Positions 8,912 to 18,856 of a stretch of 64,000 bases of DNA are shown here, piece after piece; positions within the stretch are counted from its first letter, which is position 1; every line of letters begins with the position of its first letter. Source of the stretch: CAZYBU01 sp964645775 (GTDB taxonomy: Bacteria > Spirochaetota > UBA4802 > UBA5550). Both the position numbers and the translations under genes were made by a program. Under the pieces are notes generated by a model that was given only the letters and a program-made list of their open reading frames with translations, was not told where the DNA came from and searched no databases. The DNA lies in the NCBI GenBank assembly GCA_964645775.1, contig CAZYBU010000014.1, positions 1 to 64,000 on the forward strand, written 5' to 3'.

Positions 8912-11008
8912 ATGACACAAAAGGACCACGACAATAACGGTTTGAAATCCGGGGGTGCTCCTGATGGTGAAAGTTCTATCGCCATTTCGGATGAGATGAA
9001 AAAGCGGCTTCCCGAGGACTTTGACGTAAGCGATATCGGTCGCATAGATCTGAAGGAAGCCGAGGACGTTGCCCGTGACGACACCCTCTTCCTGACGGAA
9101 AAGGATCTGATTGAGGGCCTGGAAGATTTTGAGCTGATTCCCCTGGACGAAGAAGAACAGACTCCTTCCTCAGGAAGTGAACCGGCTGATTCTGTGTCTT
9201 CTCCCCGGCAAACCCCGGCTAAAGAAGAGTACGAAGCCGTAAGCGAGGAAGATATGGATGAATCCTCATCCATGTCAACTTCCCGTGAAGATATCCCTCC
9301 TGGAGAGCCCTCTGAAGATGGAGCCGGGAGGCCCGCCTCGCCGGAGAGTACATCCTCCCCGGAAGAAGATACCTATGATGAATCCCTTGTCATGCTCGAT
9401 GAAGATGAAGATGAGGGAGCATCCACCATCCTTCCCGCAGAAGTGGATGACTTTTTCTTTCATGAGGATATTGAAACGCCTGATACGGCCGGTGAAATAA
9501 CCGGGGAAGGGGAAACAGTCGATGAAGCTGAAGATGAGAGTCAGACAGATGAGAGTCAGGTAGAACCTGTTACCCACGTAATGGAAGACGCTGAAGAAGA
9601 TCCTTCCAGTGCGTCTGAAAAGGCCGGGGAGGAGAGGCAGGACCTTCTGTCACCCTCAGACGAGGATGAACTGATATCGGATATTATTGAAGAAGTCGTT
9701 TATGATGGTGAACTGGAAGAAGAGGAACAGGATGAAAGGGAGACCCCTTCCGGGGATGCCGTACAGGAAAGGGCTCCAGAGGGCCTGAGCTCACCTCAGG
9801 GAAAAGACGATGGCCTGGAAGTTGTCCTGGACAGTGAAACATTTTACTCGGAAAGCCAGGAAGCTGAAACCACGGTAAGCGTTCCCGAAGTGTTTTCTGA
9901 TACAGAGAAAGCAGACACAGAGCCCGTGGACCGGGAGAAACCAGCGGAGACCGTGGAATCGGCCCCCGGGGAACCGTTTGAAGAGACAGATTCCGGGGAA
10001 GAGGAGTACCATGAGCAACAGGATTATGTTCCCGAACCGGCCCCGGAAGCTCCAAGCGAAGTCCTCCCCGATTCACTCCATGGCCTCGCCTCGGACAGGG
10101 AGAACGCCTATATCATCGACGATAACCTGGTTGAAGGTATGGGTATTGAAGGGCCGGTGGCTCTCTATACCGGTGAGCTGGACAAGGTAACAGTACATCT
10201 ATCTGAAACCGCGGAGGGAGAACCGGTCATTCTCAAAGAAGCAGATCGGGAAGAAGACCGTGACAGGATCGCTTTCACCCCGGTCGAGGCCATCGCCGGT
10301 TACGACGATCTGTTTCTGGATTTCGAAGATGAGGAAATCAAGTATCGGGATGATGAACTGGAATTTATTCACAGCGCCATTATTGATGAGGACTACAGTC
10401 GATACCTCCGCCAGATAGACGTGTATCACGGCCTGCGCAAGGAAAAATCAATAACCAGCGCCATAGAGATCATGGGTCTGACGTTTAATGAACTCGAGTC
10501 TATCGAGGACAAGCTCATTGGCGAGGAATACAGTCATGTGGACCTTGATAGTATGGTCGGGCTTTTCCGTCCCGCGGAGGAAGAGAGGCTCATCAGGGGT
10601 GTTTCCAGGGAGTGTAGTTACCTTATCCCTTCTGAAGACAGCCTTCTTGACTCAGAGAAAGAATCAGTTGAGAATGATATTGATTCGAATTGGGCCATAA
10701 TCTGGGAAGAGGATGTGGACCAGATAAAGTCCGGTCTTGAGGCTCTGGGTGTTGACATACGGCCGGAAAATATCCAGATTGTTGATACGGTTTATAATAT
10801 AACCGATCGGGTAGTGATTTTGGAAGAAGAGGATGATGTTGATCGCTTTATCGATCAGTTCCCGGAACCGAAACAGGAAGATCTGGCCCGCCTTCTGAAA
10901 TATCTTGACGGCCTCTTCGAAAAACTTCCCGAAAGCACGGTAAAGAGATTCGCTGAGTCGGAATATTTCGATATCTATGTTAACCTCCTGAATGATCTGG
11001 GTGTGTGA
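8912..11008 (+). CDS. Very acidic protein of unknown function, operon partner of the GAF protein
   Basis: A 698-residue protein I do not recognise. Residues 1-70 look folded (IAISDEMKKRLPEDFDVSDI...). Residues 80-390 are low-complexity and rich in Glu, Asp, Ser and Pro, so probably disordered. From about 390 to the end it is ordered again, with several hydrophobic segments (AYIIDDNLVEGMGIEG, LARLLKYLDGLFEKLP, AESEYFDIYVNLLNDLGV). No signal peptide or transmembrane helix is visible, so it is probably cytosolic. Its stop overlaps the next gene's GTG by 4 bases (GTGA), implying translational coupling. The pair looks like lineage-specific spirochaetal proteins, but that is recollection of style, not a match I can verify. 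No strong ribosome-binding site precedes ATG 8912. Confidence 0.8.
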   Translation: MTQKDHDNNGLKSGGAPDGESSIAISDEMKKRLPEDFDVSDIGRIDLKEAEDVARDDTLFLTEKDLIEGLEDFELIPLDEEEQTPSSGSEPADSVSSPRQTPAKEEYEAVSEEDMDESSSMSTSREDIPPGEPSEDGAGRPASPESTSSPEEDTYDESLVMLDEDEDEGASTILPAEVDDFFFHEDIETPDTAGEITGEGETVDEAEDESQTDESQVEPVTHVMEDAEEDPSSASEKAGEERQDLLSPSDEDELISDIIEEVVYDGELEEEEQDERETPSGDAVQERAPEGLSSPQGKDDGLEVVLDSETFYSESQEAETTVSVPEVFSDTEKADTEPVDREKPAETVESAPGEPFEETDSGEEEYHEQQDYVPEPAPEAPSEVLPDSLHGLASDRENAYIIDDNLVEGMGIEGPVALYTGELDKVTVHLSETAEGEPVILKEADREEDRDRIAFTPVEAIAGYDDLFLDFEDEEIKYRDDELEFIHSAIIDEDYSRYLRQIDVYHGLRKEKSITSAIEIMGLTFNELESIEDKLIGEEYSHVDLDSMVGLFRPAEEERLIRGVSRECSYLIPSEDSLLDSEKESVENDIDSNWAIIWEEDVDQIKSGLEALGVDIRPENIQIVDTVYNITDRVVILEEEDDVDRFIDQFPEPKQEDLARLLKYLDGLFEKLPESTVKRFAESEYFDIYVNLLNDLGV

Positions 11009-13173
11009 ATATGGGGCTCAGGGAAAAGGCGCTGGAATTCAAACAGAGAATAAACCGTGATGGTCAGGAGACCCTCATGGACAGGATTGCCGGTCCCGCA
11101 GAAACCGAATTTGTCGATGAAGAGAGTTCTCCTGAAGTGGATGGGGACTCCAGCCTGCAATCAGAAGAGAGTATGCTGCCGGTAGCCGCGGAGAATAATG
11201 AAATCGGGGAAAGGGAACTGTCGGTTCCCGAGATGGAAGAAAAAAGAGAGAGCAGTGAGTTCAAATTTATTGAAAACGAGGATGAATTCTTTCTTCCAGA
11301 TGAAGAAAATTCTCTTGAAGAGGAAGAGATGATAGAGGAAGAAAGCACCAGCAGCGAGGATATTCGTCTTACGAGTGAAGATCTGACGGCCCTTCCCCCG
11401 GAGGATGAGACCGATGACCTCTTTTCGCTCCCTGACGATGATGGAGAAGATGCTCTCTCCAGGGACGAAGGTACATCGGGGGATATAGAGGAAAGCCGTG
11501 AACATGAGCGTCCCTATAATCTTGAATACCGTGAAGACCTCATGGGACCGGAAGATGACCCTCTGTTTCCGGTGTCCGATGAGAATGTTCCGAGAAATAG
11601 TGAAGACACGCCTCAAAAGATTGACCCTCCTCCTTCACCGGAGCCTTCCGATAGAGATGTAATCGATTCCGGTGACGGATATACCCATGAGATCCCCGGC
11701 TCTGAAACAACAGAGAATGATGAAGACTATCTATTTTCATCCGAAGAGGAAGAGATCATTCGTGAAATCGAGCGGGATCTTCTCGGATCGGAAAACGCGG
11801 ACCAGGTATTCGATACTTTTGTGTTCGCGGTTATGGGACAGGTGGGTGTCTCTTCCGCTTCCTGTATTTTGCCCGACCTTGAGACAGAAAAGGAATGGAG
11901 ACTCGTCGATTCCAGGGGTGTGACGCCTTCCGGAAACCTTGTCTTTCAGGAGGATGAAGGTATCCTTTTTCAATGCCTGAAGAGAAGGGATATTATTGAT
12001 ATTGAGGATCTCAGGGAAGAGATGAGCGAGGAGTATTATCGGTATATCGCCATTGACGGACGGCTCCTTGTCCCCCTGATAGGGGAGGAGACGGTTCCGG
12101 GTGTGATCGTTCTTGGAAATCATATAAGCGGGCAGGAATATTCCCGCGATGATTTTCAGTTCATTCGACGTCTTGCCGGTACCTCCGGAAAAGTATTGTA
12201 TCATTTTCAGAAGGATGAACGCATACGCCGGGAGATTAATCGTCTGGAACGTCAGAAGCGGTTCAATGATGAACTTGAAGAGATTCACAGAGACCTTCTC
12301 AAGACGGAAACCCTGGCTTCCATCGGACTGCTGGTTGAAGGTTTTATGAAAAAAGCCGGCATTGAAAGCTATACCTTCTTTTTACATGACCCCCAGGATA
12401 ATCTGTATCATCCTCTTTTCACGGAACGTGAAGATTATTGTCTGATTGATGAACGAAATACCCGCGTTGATGGAACAGTAAGACTAATTTCTGAAATGGA
12501 GGAGGCTGTCCCCCCCCTGGTGTTATCTGACCCGGACCGTTCCCCCCTTCTGGCCGGGACATTCGCCGAGAGCCAGATACGCAAGATGAACTCTCCCCGG
12601 TTTTATCCCGCCCTTATGGGAAATCGGGTAAGCGGATTTATCGCGCTTTTCCTTGCGAATGAGAAGGCTGAGACAGATGAGATCGATTACAAGATGGTCC
12701 GTCTGGCGCGTATCATGATCCCCCTGCTTCAGAACATCCATTCCGGTACCTTCAGAGACGTTCATTTCATGGACAGCATCGAAATCGTCTATCGGAGAAT
12801 CGAAGAGGAAATATCCAGAGCTTTCCGGCTTAAGGTACCCCTTACCCTGGTCCTCTTTACCATACGGAATTACAGGAAACTCTATGATCTTCACGGAAGT
12901 GATAAAATCTCCCGCCTGATCCATGAATTTGAAGTGACAATCACAGCCCGGCTGGGCGATTCAGATTTTTCGGTACGTTATGATCGGCACAAGGTGATTA
13001 TTGTGCTTCCCGGTAAGGACAGAAAATTTGCCGTCCCCCTGGCCAGTGTTATTCGGAATGAATTGGTACAGAAGATGGCGGACAGTGAGATGCAGCTCCT
13101 TGTTTCCTTCCTGACAGCCGAGTTTCCGGAAGATGGAAATTCTGTTTATGAGCTTATCGATTCCATAGACTGA
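11005..13173 (+). CDS. Acidic protein with tandem GAF-like and degenerate GGDEF-like domains
   Basis: 722 residues. The first 30 (LREKALEFKQRINRDGQETL) are amphipathic. Residues 35-250 are Glu/Asp/Ser-rich and probably disordered, like the preceding protein. Residues 250-405 form a GAF-like fold (TFVFAVMGQVGVSSASCILP; LLVPLIGEETVPGVIVLGN), a short coiled coil follows (403-436), and a second GAF-like domain covers about 432-585. Residues 590-722 resemble a GGDEF domain, but the signature position reads RYDRHKVIIVLPG instead of RYGGDEF, so it cannot make cyclic di-GMP. It is probably a regulatory scaffold or sensor. The start is GTG 11005 overlapping the upstream stop; ATG 11011 is the alternative. 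Domain calls are from pattern and moderately sure. Confidence 0.75.
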   Translation: MNMGLREKALEFKQRINRDGQETLMDRIAGPAETEFVDEESSPEVDGDSSLQSEESMLPVAAENNEIGERELSVPEMEEKRESSEFKFIENEDEFFLPDEENSLEEEEMIEEESTSSEDIRLTSEDLTALPPEDETDDLFSLPDDDGEDALSRDEGTSGDIEESREHERPYNLEYREDLMGPEDDPLFPVSDENVPRNSEDTPQKIDPPPSPEPSDRDVIDSGDGYTHEIPGSETTENDEDYLFSSEEEEIIREIERDLLGSENADQVFDTFVFAVMGQVGVSSASCILPDLETEKEWRLVDSRGVTPSGNLVFQEDEGILFQCLKRRDIIDIEDLREEMSEEYYRYIAIDGRLLVPLIGEETVPGVIVLGNHISGQEYSRDDFQFIRRLAGTSGKVLYHFQKDERIRREINRLERQKRFNDELEEIHRDLLKTETLASIGLLVEGFMKKAGIESYTFFLHDPQDNLYHPLFTEREDYCLIDERNTRVDGTVRLISEMEEAVPPLVLSDPDRSPLLAGTFAESQIRKMNSPRFYPALMGNRVSGFIALFLANEKAETDEIDYKMVRLARIMIPLLQNIHSGTFRDVHFMDSIEIVYRRIEEEISRAFRLKVPLTLVLFTIRNYRKLYDLHGSDKISRLIHEFEVTITARLGDSDFSVRYDRHKVIIVLPGKDRKFAVPLASVIRNELVQKMADSEMQLLVSFLTAEFPEDGNSVYELIDSID

Positions 13174-13228
13174 TCTTTTTTATTCTTTCAGTTTCTATGG
13201 CTAACCTGTTTAATATTTCTACCCGGGG

Positions 13229-14236
13229 ATGCAGGAGAGGGAATTTTACCGTGAGCTATGGAAGACCATACTTTCCGGAAAAGAATGGAGGGGAGAGTTT
13301 CATAATCGGAGAAAGAACGGAGAGCTTTACTGGGAACAGGCTTCCATCTCTCCCATAATGACCGATGGTGGCGAAATATCCCATTTCGTGGCGGTGAAGG
13401 AAGATATAACCGAGTCCAAGAGAAATGAAATCGCTCTCCGAGAGAGTGAGAAACAGCTCAGAAATCATAATGAACGGATGCTCCAGGACCTGCGGCAGGC
13501 GAGAGAGATAATCGACCGACTCTACCCCATGGACGTCCCGGTTATGCCTGGTATCTCGGTAACAACAAGGTTTATACCAATGGAAATGGTGGGTGGAGAC
13601 TTTTACACCTGGTACAGCGGGGAACCGGGCGTCATAACTTTTCTAATGGGTGACGTGGCGGGGCATGGCGTGCCGGCCGCCCTTTTTCTCTCTCTTGTAC
13701 GTTCAATCTCCGACCGTCTGATGCCGGTTCTCGGAAAACATCCTGCCCGACTTCTAGATAGCCTTAATCGTGAACTCATCGGCTCCCTGTCTTCGTACTT
13801 TTTGACGGCCGTGGCCCTGACTATCGAGATCAGGAAAGATAGGAGCGGCGCCCGTATCAGCCTGGCCAGTGGAGGTCATTCGCCGGTCCTTTTAGCGAGG
13901 AAATCTTCCGCTTCCATGGAAGACCTTAATCCTTCGGGAAAACTTCTGGGTGTGCTGGCGGATATTGGATTTGAAGAAGAGAGTCATGAACTTTTACCGG
14001 GAGATCGAATTTATCTGTACACGGACGGATTGATCGAGGTTATGAACCGAGAAAAACAATTGATCAATTTGGAAGGGGTACGTAGTATAATCATGGATGG
14101 CGGAGGAGTTACGCTTGACGAAAGTATTGATAATCTGTTAGTGAGTCTCGATAGATACAGAGAGGACGCCCCTTATGGGGATGACCTGTTGCTGATTGGG
14201 ATTGAAATTGATAAGGGAACCGATTATGTCGAATGA
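13229..14236 (+). CDS. SpoIIE-type PP2C phosphatase with truncated N-terminal PAS domain
   Basis: 335 residues. The C-terminal 220 form a SpoIIE/RsbU serine phosphatase: metal-binding MVGGDFYTWY, MGDVAGHGVPAALF, GGHSPVLL, LYTDGLIE and DDLLLIGI are all present. Such enzymes dephosphorylate STAS anti-anti-sigma factors. The protein begins MQEREFYRELWKTI, which is the middle of a PAS/PAC domain (EFHNRRKNGELYWEQASISPI, then AVKEDITESKR). The first 60 or so residues of the PAS fold are missing. In frame, a stop lies 18 bases upstream of the ATG, and only 55 bp separate it from the previous stop, so the missing part has no room. There is no good ribosome-binding site. The PAS part is therefore probably non-functional or the gene was cut by deletion; the catalytic part is intact. 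Confidence 0.82.
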   Translation: MQEREFYRELWKTILSGKEWRGEFHNRRKNGELYWEQASISPIMTDGGEISHFVAVKEDITESKRNEIALRESEKQLRNHNERMLQDLRQAREIIDRLYPMDVPVMPGISVTTRFIPMEMVGGDFYTWYSGEPGVITFLMGDVAGHGVPAALFLSLVRSISDRLMPVLGKHPARLLDSLNRELIGSLSSYFLTAVALTIEIRKDRSGARISLASGGHSPVLLARKSSASMEDLNPSGKLLGVLADIGFEEESHELLPGDRIYLYTDGLIEVMNREKQLINLEGVRSIIMDGGGVTLDESIDNLLVSLDRYREDAPYGDDLLLIGIEIDKGTDYVE

Positions 14237-16169
14237 TCTGAACATGTATATTTCGGGAGAAAGTCCGGAAGTCGGTGAGCTCTTCGACTGGATTAATTAC
14301 GCTGAGATAGGCATCCTTATTCTTGACACTGATGGTACTGTACGACATAGCAATCGGTTCGCCTTTGATTCACTGGAGCTTAACACCAGACTGGGCTCTT
14401 TCCATGATCTCCCTGGAAATAATATTGTCGATTATACAGGGGAATTCATCATAGTCCTTAAACAGGCTGAGAATGATCCTGACATCAAGGGAATGGAACT
14501 TCATGTCACATCCCTGGATAAACAGGAACGATGGCTATTGATCGATTGTCACAGGGCAGAGTATAAACAGGGGGATATTCTGGAAATCGTCTTCAAGGAT
14601 ATCACATCATACAAAAAGATCCAGGTTGCCCTGTGTGAATCGGAAAAACAGCTTAATTCCATTATTGAAACCATACCGGATGTGGTCTACCGCCTTGACC
14701 CGGAGGGCAGGTTCACATTTATAAGTGAAGCGATTCGAGATTACGGTTACGATCCAGTGAAACTTATCGGTACTTCCATGCTCGAGATAGTCCATCCCGA
14801 GGACAGAGGCGAGGCTCGTTATCGCGTCAATGAACGTCGTACCGGCAAACGGAAGACACAATCCTTTGAACTGCGAATAATGGTCCCCGGCCATGATTAC
14901 CGAACCGTGGAAGTGGAAGATACTCTCCTGAATGGCGCCCGTTTTTTTTCAATAAGCGCTGAAGGTATTTATGTATCGGAAGATGATGAACAGAAGAGCT
15001 TTATAGGTACGCAGGGTATTGCCCGTGACATCAATCGTCGTATGAATGCGGAAATCAGCCGGGATGACGCGGAGATGAAATGTAATGCCGTGCTCCAGTC
15101 CCTTCAGGATGGATACTACGAGTTTGATAATAATAAAAAGGTGCGGTATATTAACCGAGCCCTCTCCCGGATTTTCGGTTATGATGAAAATGAGATCAAG
15201 GGTATGTCATATTATGACCTGGTGGCCCCTGGAGATCATGAAACCATGGACAGGGTGAACGATGATATACTTAGAACAGGAAAGCCGACGGATTTCAAGA
15301 ATCTCTCCATCATTCGTAAGAACGGTAAAAAACGCGTGCTGGACGGTTCCGCTTCTCCCGTATATTCACTTGAGGGTAAGGTTATCGGAATCCGGGGTAT
15401 CGCGCGGGATGTAACGAAGAGAAGCAAAATTCAGGATGAGCTGCTCCAGGCCCGGAAGCTTGAGGCTATCGGTATACTGGCCGGCGGTATCGCTCATGAT
15501 TATAATAATGCCCTGACCGCCATTATCGGCAATCTCTCACTCGCGCGTATGGAGGCTAACGATTGCAGTGATAATCTCAAAGAGATTCTCACTGATGCAG
15601 AAGACGCCTCCATGAAAATAAAGGAACTGACTCAGCGACTCAGTACCTTCGCCCGGGGAGGAAGGCCGGATAAAAAGCTTGCAACCCTGGATGATCTTCT
15701 CGAGGACACGGTCGATTACTCGCTGGAGGGATATGGCGGGACCTGGAACCTGGATATCGAAGAGGGCCTCTGGAGCGCGGAGATCGATGTGATGCAGATT
15801 TCCCAGGCCCTCCAGCACATCCTTGTAAACTCGAGGCAGGCCCAGGACGACCAGGGACATATTGAGATTAAGGCAAGGAACATAAACGTCGAAGAAGAGG
15901 TATCTCATCATGAGATATCACTGCAACCGGGTGAATATGTCCTTGTATCCGTGAAGGACTCCGGTAGCGGTATCGAAGTGGAGGAGGTTCACAGGATATT
16001 TGACCCCTATTATTCCACCCGTGAGATGGCCAGTGGTATGGGTCTTGCCATAAGCTACGCTGTCATTAAGAGACACAGGGGCTATATCGATGTCGTTTCG
16101 GAAGAGGGAGAAGGGGCCGAGTTTCTTGTCTATCTTCCCGCGGTTACCGAAACCACCCCGGGTATGTGA
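14226..16169 (+). CDS. Cytosolic sensor histidine kinase with three PAS domains
   Basis: 647 residues from ATG 14226, which overlaps the phosphatase stop by 11 bases. PAS domains lie at about 20-135 (LILDTDGTVRHSNRFAFD), 140-290 (DVVYRLDPEGRFTFISEA, with a long insert) and 295-405 (GYYEFDNNKKVRYINRAL). Next come the dimerisation box with the phospho-acceptor His (GGIAHDYNNALTAIIGN, about residue 422), the N box (ALQHILVNSRQAQDD), the G1 box (KDSGSGIEVEE) and G2 (ASGMGLAISYAV). No receiver domain or transmembrane helix is present, so it senses a cytosolic cue and must pass phosphate to a regulator elsewhere. It is co-transcribed with the SpoIIE phosphatase. Confidence 0.9.
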   Translation: MSNDLNMYISGESPEVGELFDWINYAEIGILILDTDGTVRHSNRFAFDSLELNTRLGSFHDLPGNNIVDYTGEFIIVLKQAENDPDIKGMELHVTSLDKQERWLLIDCHRAEYKQGDILEIVFKDITSYKKIQVALCESEKQLNSIIETIPDVVYRLDPEGRFTFISEAIRDYGYDPVKLIGTSMLEIVHPEDRGEARYRVNERRTGKRKTQSFELRIMVPGHDYRTVEVEDTLLNGARFFSISAEGIYVSEDDEQKSFIGTQGIARDINRRMNAEISRDDAEMKCNAVLQSLQDGYYEFDNNKKVRYINRALSRIFGYDENEIKGMSYYDLVAPGDHETMDRVNDDILRTGKPTDFKNLSIIRKNGKKRVLDGSASPVYSLEGKVIGIRGIARDVTKRSKIQDELLQARKLEAIGILAGGIAHDYNNALTAIIGNLSLARMEANDCSDNLKEILTDAEDASMKIKELTQRLSTFARGGRPDKKLATLDDLLEDTVDYSLEGYGGTWNLDIEEGLWSAEIDVMQISQALQHILVNSRQAQDDQGHIEIKARNINVEEEVSHHEISLQPGEYVLVSVKDSGSGIEVEEVHRIFDPYYSTREMASGMGLAISYAVIKRHRGYIDVVSEEGEGAEFLVYLPAVTETTPGM

Positions 16170-16297
16170 AAAAGAGGCAAATAAAGGGCGGGAAGGCGTT
16201 TATTGTACTTTTCAAGTAAGGCTGACCGCAATAGTTTGCCCATTGTTCAGTCGGATTCCCCGATTGTTTCGTGAAATAGTATGTGAGTGAGGAGTAC

Positions 16298-18850
16298 ATG
16301 GTCGGAATAGAAAAATTTAAAGTTAAGCCATATCTGCCGGAAAAGCTGGAGTCCTTGAGGGAGATCGCCGACAACCTCTGGTGGGTCTGGAACTTCGAGG
16401 CCTTTGAGCTGTTCAAAAGGATAGATGTGGAACTGTGGGAGGAGGTTGATCATAATCCGGTTCGCCTTCTAGGCAGTGTATCACAGAGTGTCCTCGATGA
16501 ATTGGCCGAGTCTGAAAGTTTCATAGCCCACATGGAGAAGGTTCACGAGGAGCTTAAATGGCATCTCTTTAGAAAATCCTGGTATGATGACACTGACGAC
16601 AATCCTGAAGACGCAATGATTGCCTATTTTTCCATGGAGTTCGGACTCCATGAAAGTCTTCCTGTCTATTCGGGCGGTCTTGGCGTACTTGCCGGGGATC
16701 ATCTGAAATCAGCCAGTGAGCTCGGTATTCCCCTCTGTGGCGTAGGTCTTCTCTATCGACGAGGGTATTTTCGCCAGTACCTGAATTTTGACGGATGGCA
16801 GCAGGAACGGTTTCCCGATTTTGATTTCTACAATCTGCCCATACGCGAGATAGAACGGGATGGTCAGCCTTTAATCATTGAGGTTGAGTTTCCTGGACGG
16901 AATCTCTACGCTAAAGTCTGGGAGCTTCTTGTGGGAAGGACACGGCTCTTTTTTCTGGATGCGAATATTGACCAGAACTCCCCTGATGATAAGGCCGTGA
17001 CCGATTATCTTTACGGAGGCGATCATGAAATGCGGGTCATGCAGGAGAAGCTGCTGGCCGTGGGCGGAATTAGACTCTTACGAGAGCTCGGGATACAGGT
17101 TACCGTCTTTCATATGAACGAAGGGCATGCCGCATTCCTCTCCCTGGAGAGGATTCGGCTCGCCATGGAAGAATATCACATGAATTTTGATGAGGCCAGG
17201 GTTTTCGTTAGCGGCAGTAACGTCTTTACAACCCACACTCCGGTACCTGCCGGGAATGACCGTTTTGATCCGGCTCTGGTGGACCTCCATTTCAGTTCCT
17301 ACTATGAGAAGTTCGGTATCAGTCAGAAAGAATTTATGGCCCTGGGAAGGGAAGACCCTGAAGACGATAAGGAATTATTCTGTATGACGGTCCTTGCGAT
17401 AAAGACAGCGGCCGGATGTAACGGTGTCTCACGACTCCACGGTCACGTGTCCCGTAATATGTGGAAGAACATCTGGCCTCATTTGCCGAAGGATGAGATT
17501 CCGATTGGTCACGTTACCAACGGTATCCAGAACCTGGCCTGGACTTCCGACGAGATGATGAGGCTTTTTAACCGGTATCTCGGTCCCCGGTGGATTGACA
17601 ATCCAACGGACGGTTCAATCTGGGAATCGATCGACCTGATCCCGGACTCTGAACTCTGGAGGGCCAGGGTTCGTCTCCGGGAACGCCTGGTATCTTTTGC
17701 GAGGCAGCGTTTATACCGCCAGCTCATAAATCGAGGGGTGCCGCCCCGGGAGGCGGAAATGGCTCACTCAGTTCTCGATTCGGACGCCCTGACCATCGGG
17801 TTCGCCCGCCGATTCGCCACGTACAAGAGGGCCACCCTCCTTCTCAGGGACATTGAGCGGCTCGCCTCTATCCTGAATGATAAGGAGAGGCCGATCCAGA
17901 TCATTTTCGCGGGCAAGGCCCATCCACGGGACAACATGGGAAAGGAACTGATTAAGCAGATCATACATCTTACCCGTGACGGAAGGTTTCGGGATCGCGT
18001 GGTCTTCCTTGAAGACTACGACATCAACCTGGCCCGATACCTGGTCCAGGGTGTGGATGTCTGGCTTAACAACCCGATCCGTCCCAAGGAGGCTTCCGGA
18101 ACGAGCGGCATGAAAGTCATTCCCAACGGCGGCCTGAATATCAGCGTTCTGGACGGATGGTGGGATGAGGCTTATAACATGGAGAACGGATGGGCCATCG
18201 GTAAGGGAGAGGAGTACGATGATCAGGGATACCAGGACGAAGTGGAAAGCCTTTCTCTCTATGATATCCTGGAAAAGGAAGTCAAGGCATCCTTTTATCA
18301 GAAAGGGGTCAGCGGGATACCCCAGGATTGGATTAAAAGGGTCAAGGAATCCATGAAAAGCCTTATCGGCGAGTTTAACACGAACCGGATGATCAAGGAT
18401 TACACGGAGATGTATTATCGTTCCGCCCATCATAAGGGAAGAACCTTGATCAAAGATAACGGGGCCGTGGCGCGTGATGTGGCTAACTGGAAGAAGACCA
18501 TCCAGGAAAAGTGGAAGGGAGTAAAAGTCCTGGATACACGACGGGGGGAGAGTGGTGAGGTTACCGTTGGGTCTCCCCTGCAGATAACCACGGAGATCGA
18601 GCTGGGGAGCCTTACGCCTGACCAGGTGGAGGTCGAACTCTACTTCGGTTCAGTAAACCAGAATAACGAGATCACCAACGGTGTGGCCCTGCCCATGAAA
18701 CACGTTTCTAACGAAAACGGGAAGCATACCTACCAGGGACAGATTCTCTGCCTCAAGTCGGGTCAGTTCGCCTATACGGTTCGGGTCATACCCTACCATC
18801 CGGAACGGGTTCGTAAGTTCGATCCGGATCTGCCCGTTACCTGGAAATAG
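16298..18850 (+). CDS. glgP: Alpha-glucan phosphorylase (GT35)
   Basis: Releases glucose-1-phosphate from glycogen or maltodextrin. The 850 residues match the bacterial 'alpha-glucan family phosphorylase' type, with an N-terminal domain (SLREIADNLWWVWN) before the GT-B fold. The PLP-binding region EASGTSGMKVIPNGGLNISV is intact (PLP lysine in GMK), as are MNEGHAAFLSLERI, THTPVPAGNDRF and GFARRFATYKRA. The ATG at 16298 follows TGAGGAG by 3 bases; GTG 16283 is a less likely start. The C-terminal 120 residues form a beta-rich add-on (VEVELYFGSVNQNNEI) usual for this subfamily. It stands alone, 129 bp after the histidine kinase, and converges on the rhomboid gene. Confidence 0.95.
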   Translation: MVGIEKFKVKPYLPEKLESLREIADNLWWVWNFEAFELFKRIDVELWEEVDHNPVRLLGSVSQSVLDELAESESFIAHMEKVHEELKWHLFRKSWYDDTDDNPEDAMIAYFSMEFGLHESLPVYSGGLGVLAGDHLKSASELGIPLCGVGLLYRRGYFRQYLNFDGWQQERFPDFDFYNLPIREIERDGQPLIIEVEFPGRNLYAKVWELLVGRTRLFFLDANIDQNSPDDKAVTDYLYGGDHEMRVMQEKLLAVGGIRLLRELGIQVTVFHMNEGHAAFLSLERIRLAMEEYHMNFDEARVFVSGSNVFTTHTPVPAGNDRFDPALVDLHFSSYYEKFGISQKEFMALGREDPEDDKELFCMTVLAIKTAAGCNGVSRLHGHVSRNMWKNIWPHLPKDEIPIGHVTNGIQNLAWTSDEMMRLFNRYLGPRWIDNPTDGSIWESIDLIPDSELWRARVRLRERLVSFARQRLYRQLINRGVPPREAEMAHSVLDSDALTIGFARRFATYKRATLLLRDIERLASILNDKERPIQIIFAGKAHPRDNMGKELIKQIIHLTRDGRFRDRVVFLEDYDINLARYLVQGVDVWLNNPIRPKEASGTSGMKVIPNGGLNISVLDGWWDEAYNMENGWAIGKGEEYDDQGYQDEVESLSLYDILEKEVKASFYQKGVSGIPQDWIKRVKESMKSLIGEFNTNRMIKDYTEMYYRSAHHKGRTLIKDNGAVARDVANWKKTIQEKWKGVKVLDTRRGESGEVTVGSPLQITTEIELGSLTPDQVEVELYFGSVNQNNEITNGVALPMKHVSNENGKHTYQGQILCLKSGQFAYTVRVIPYHPERVRKFDPDLPVTWK

Positions 18851-18856
18851 CCGGGC

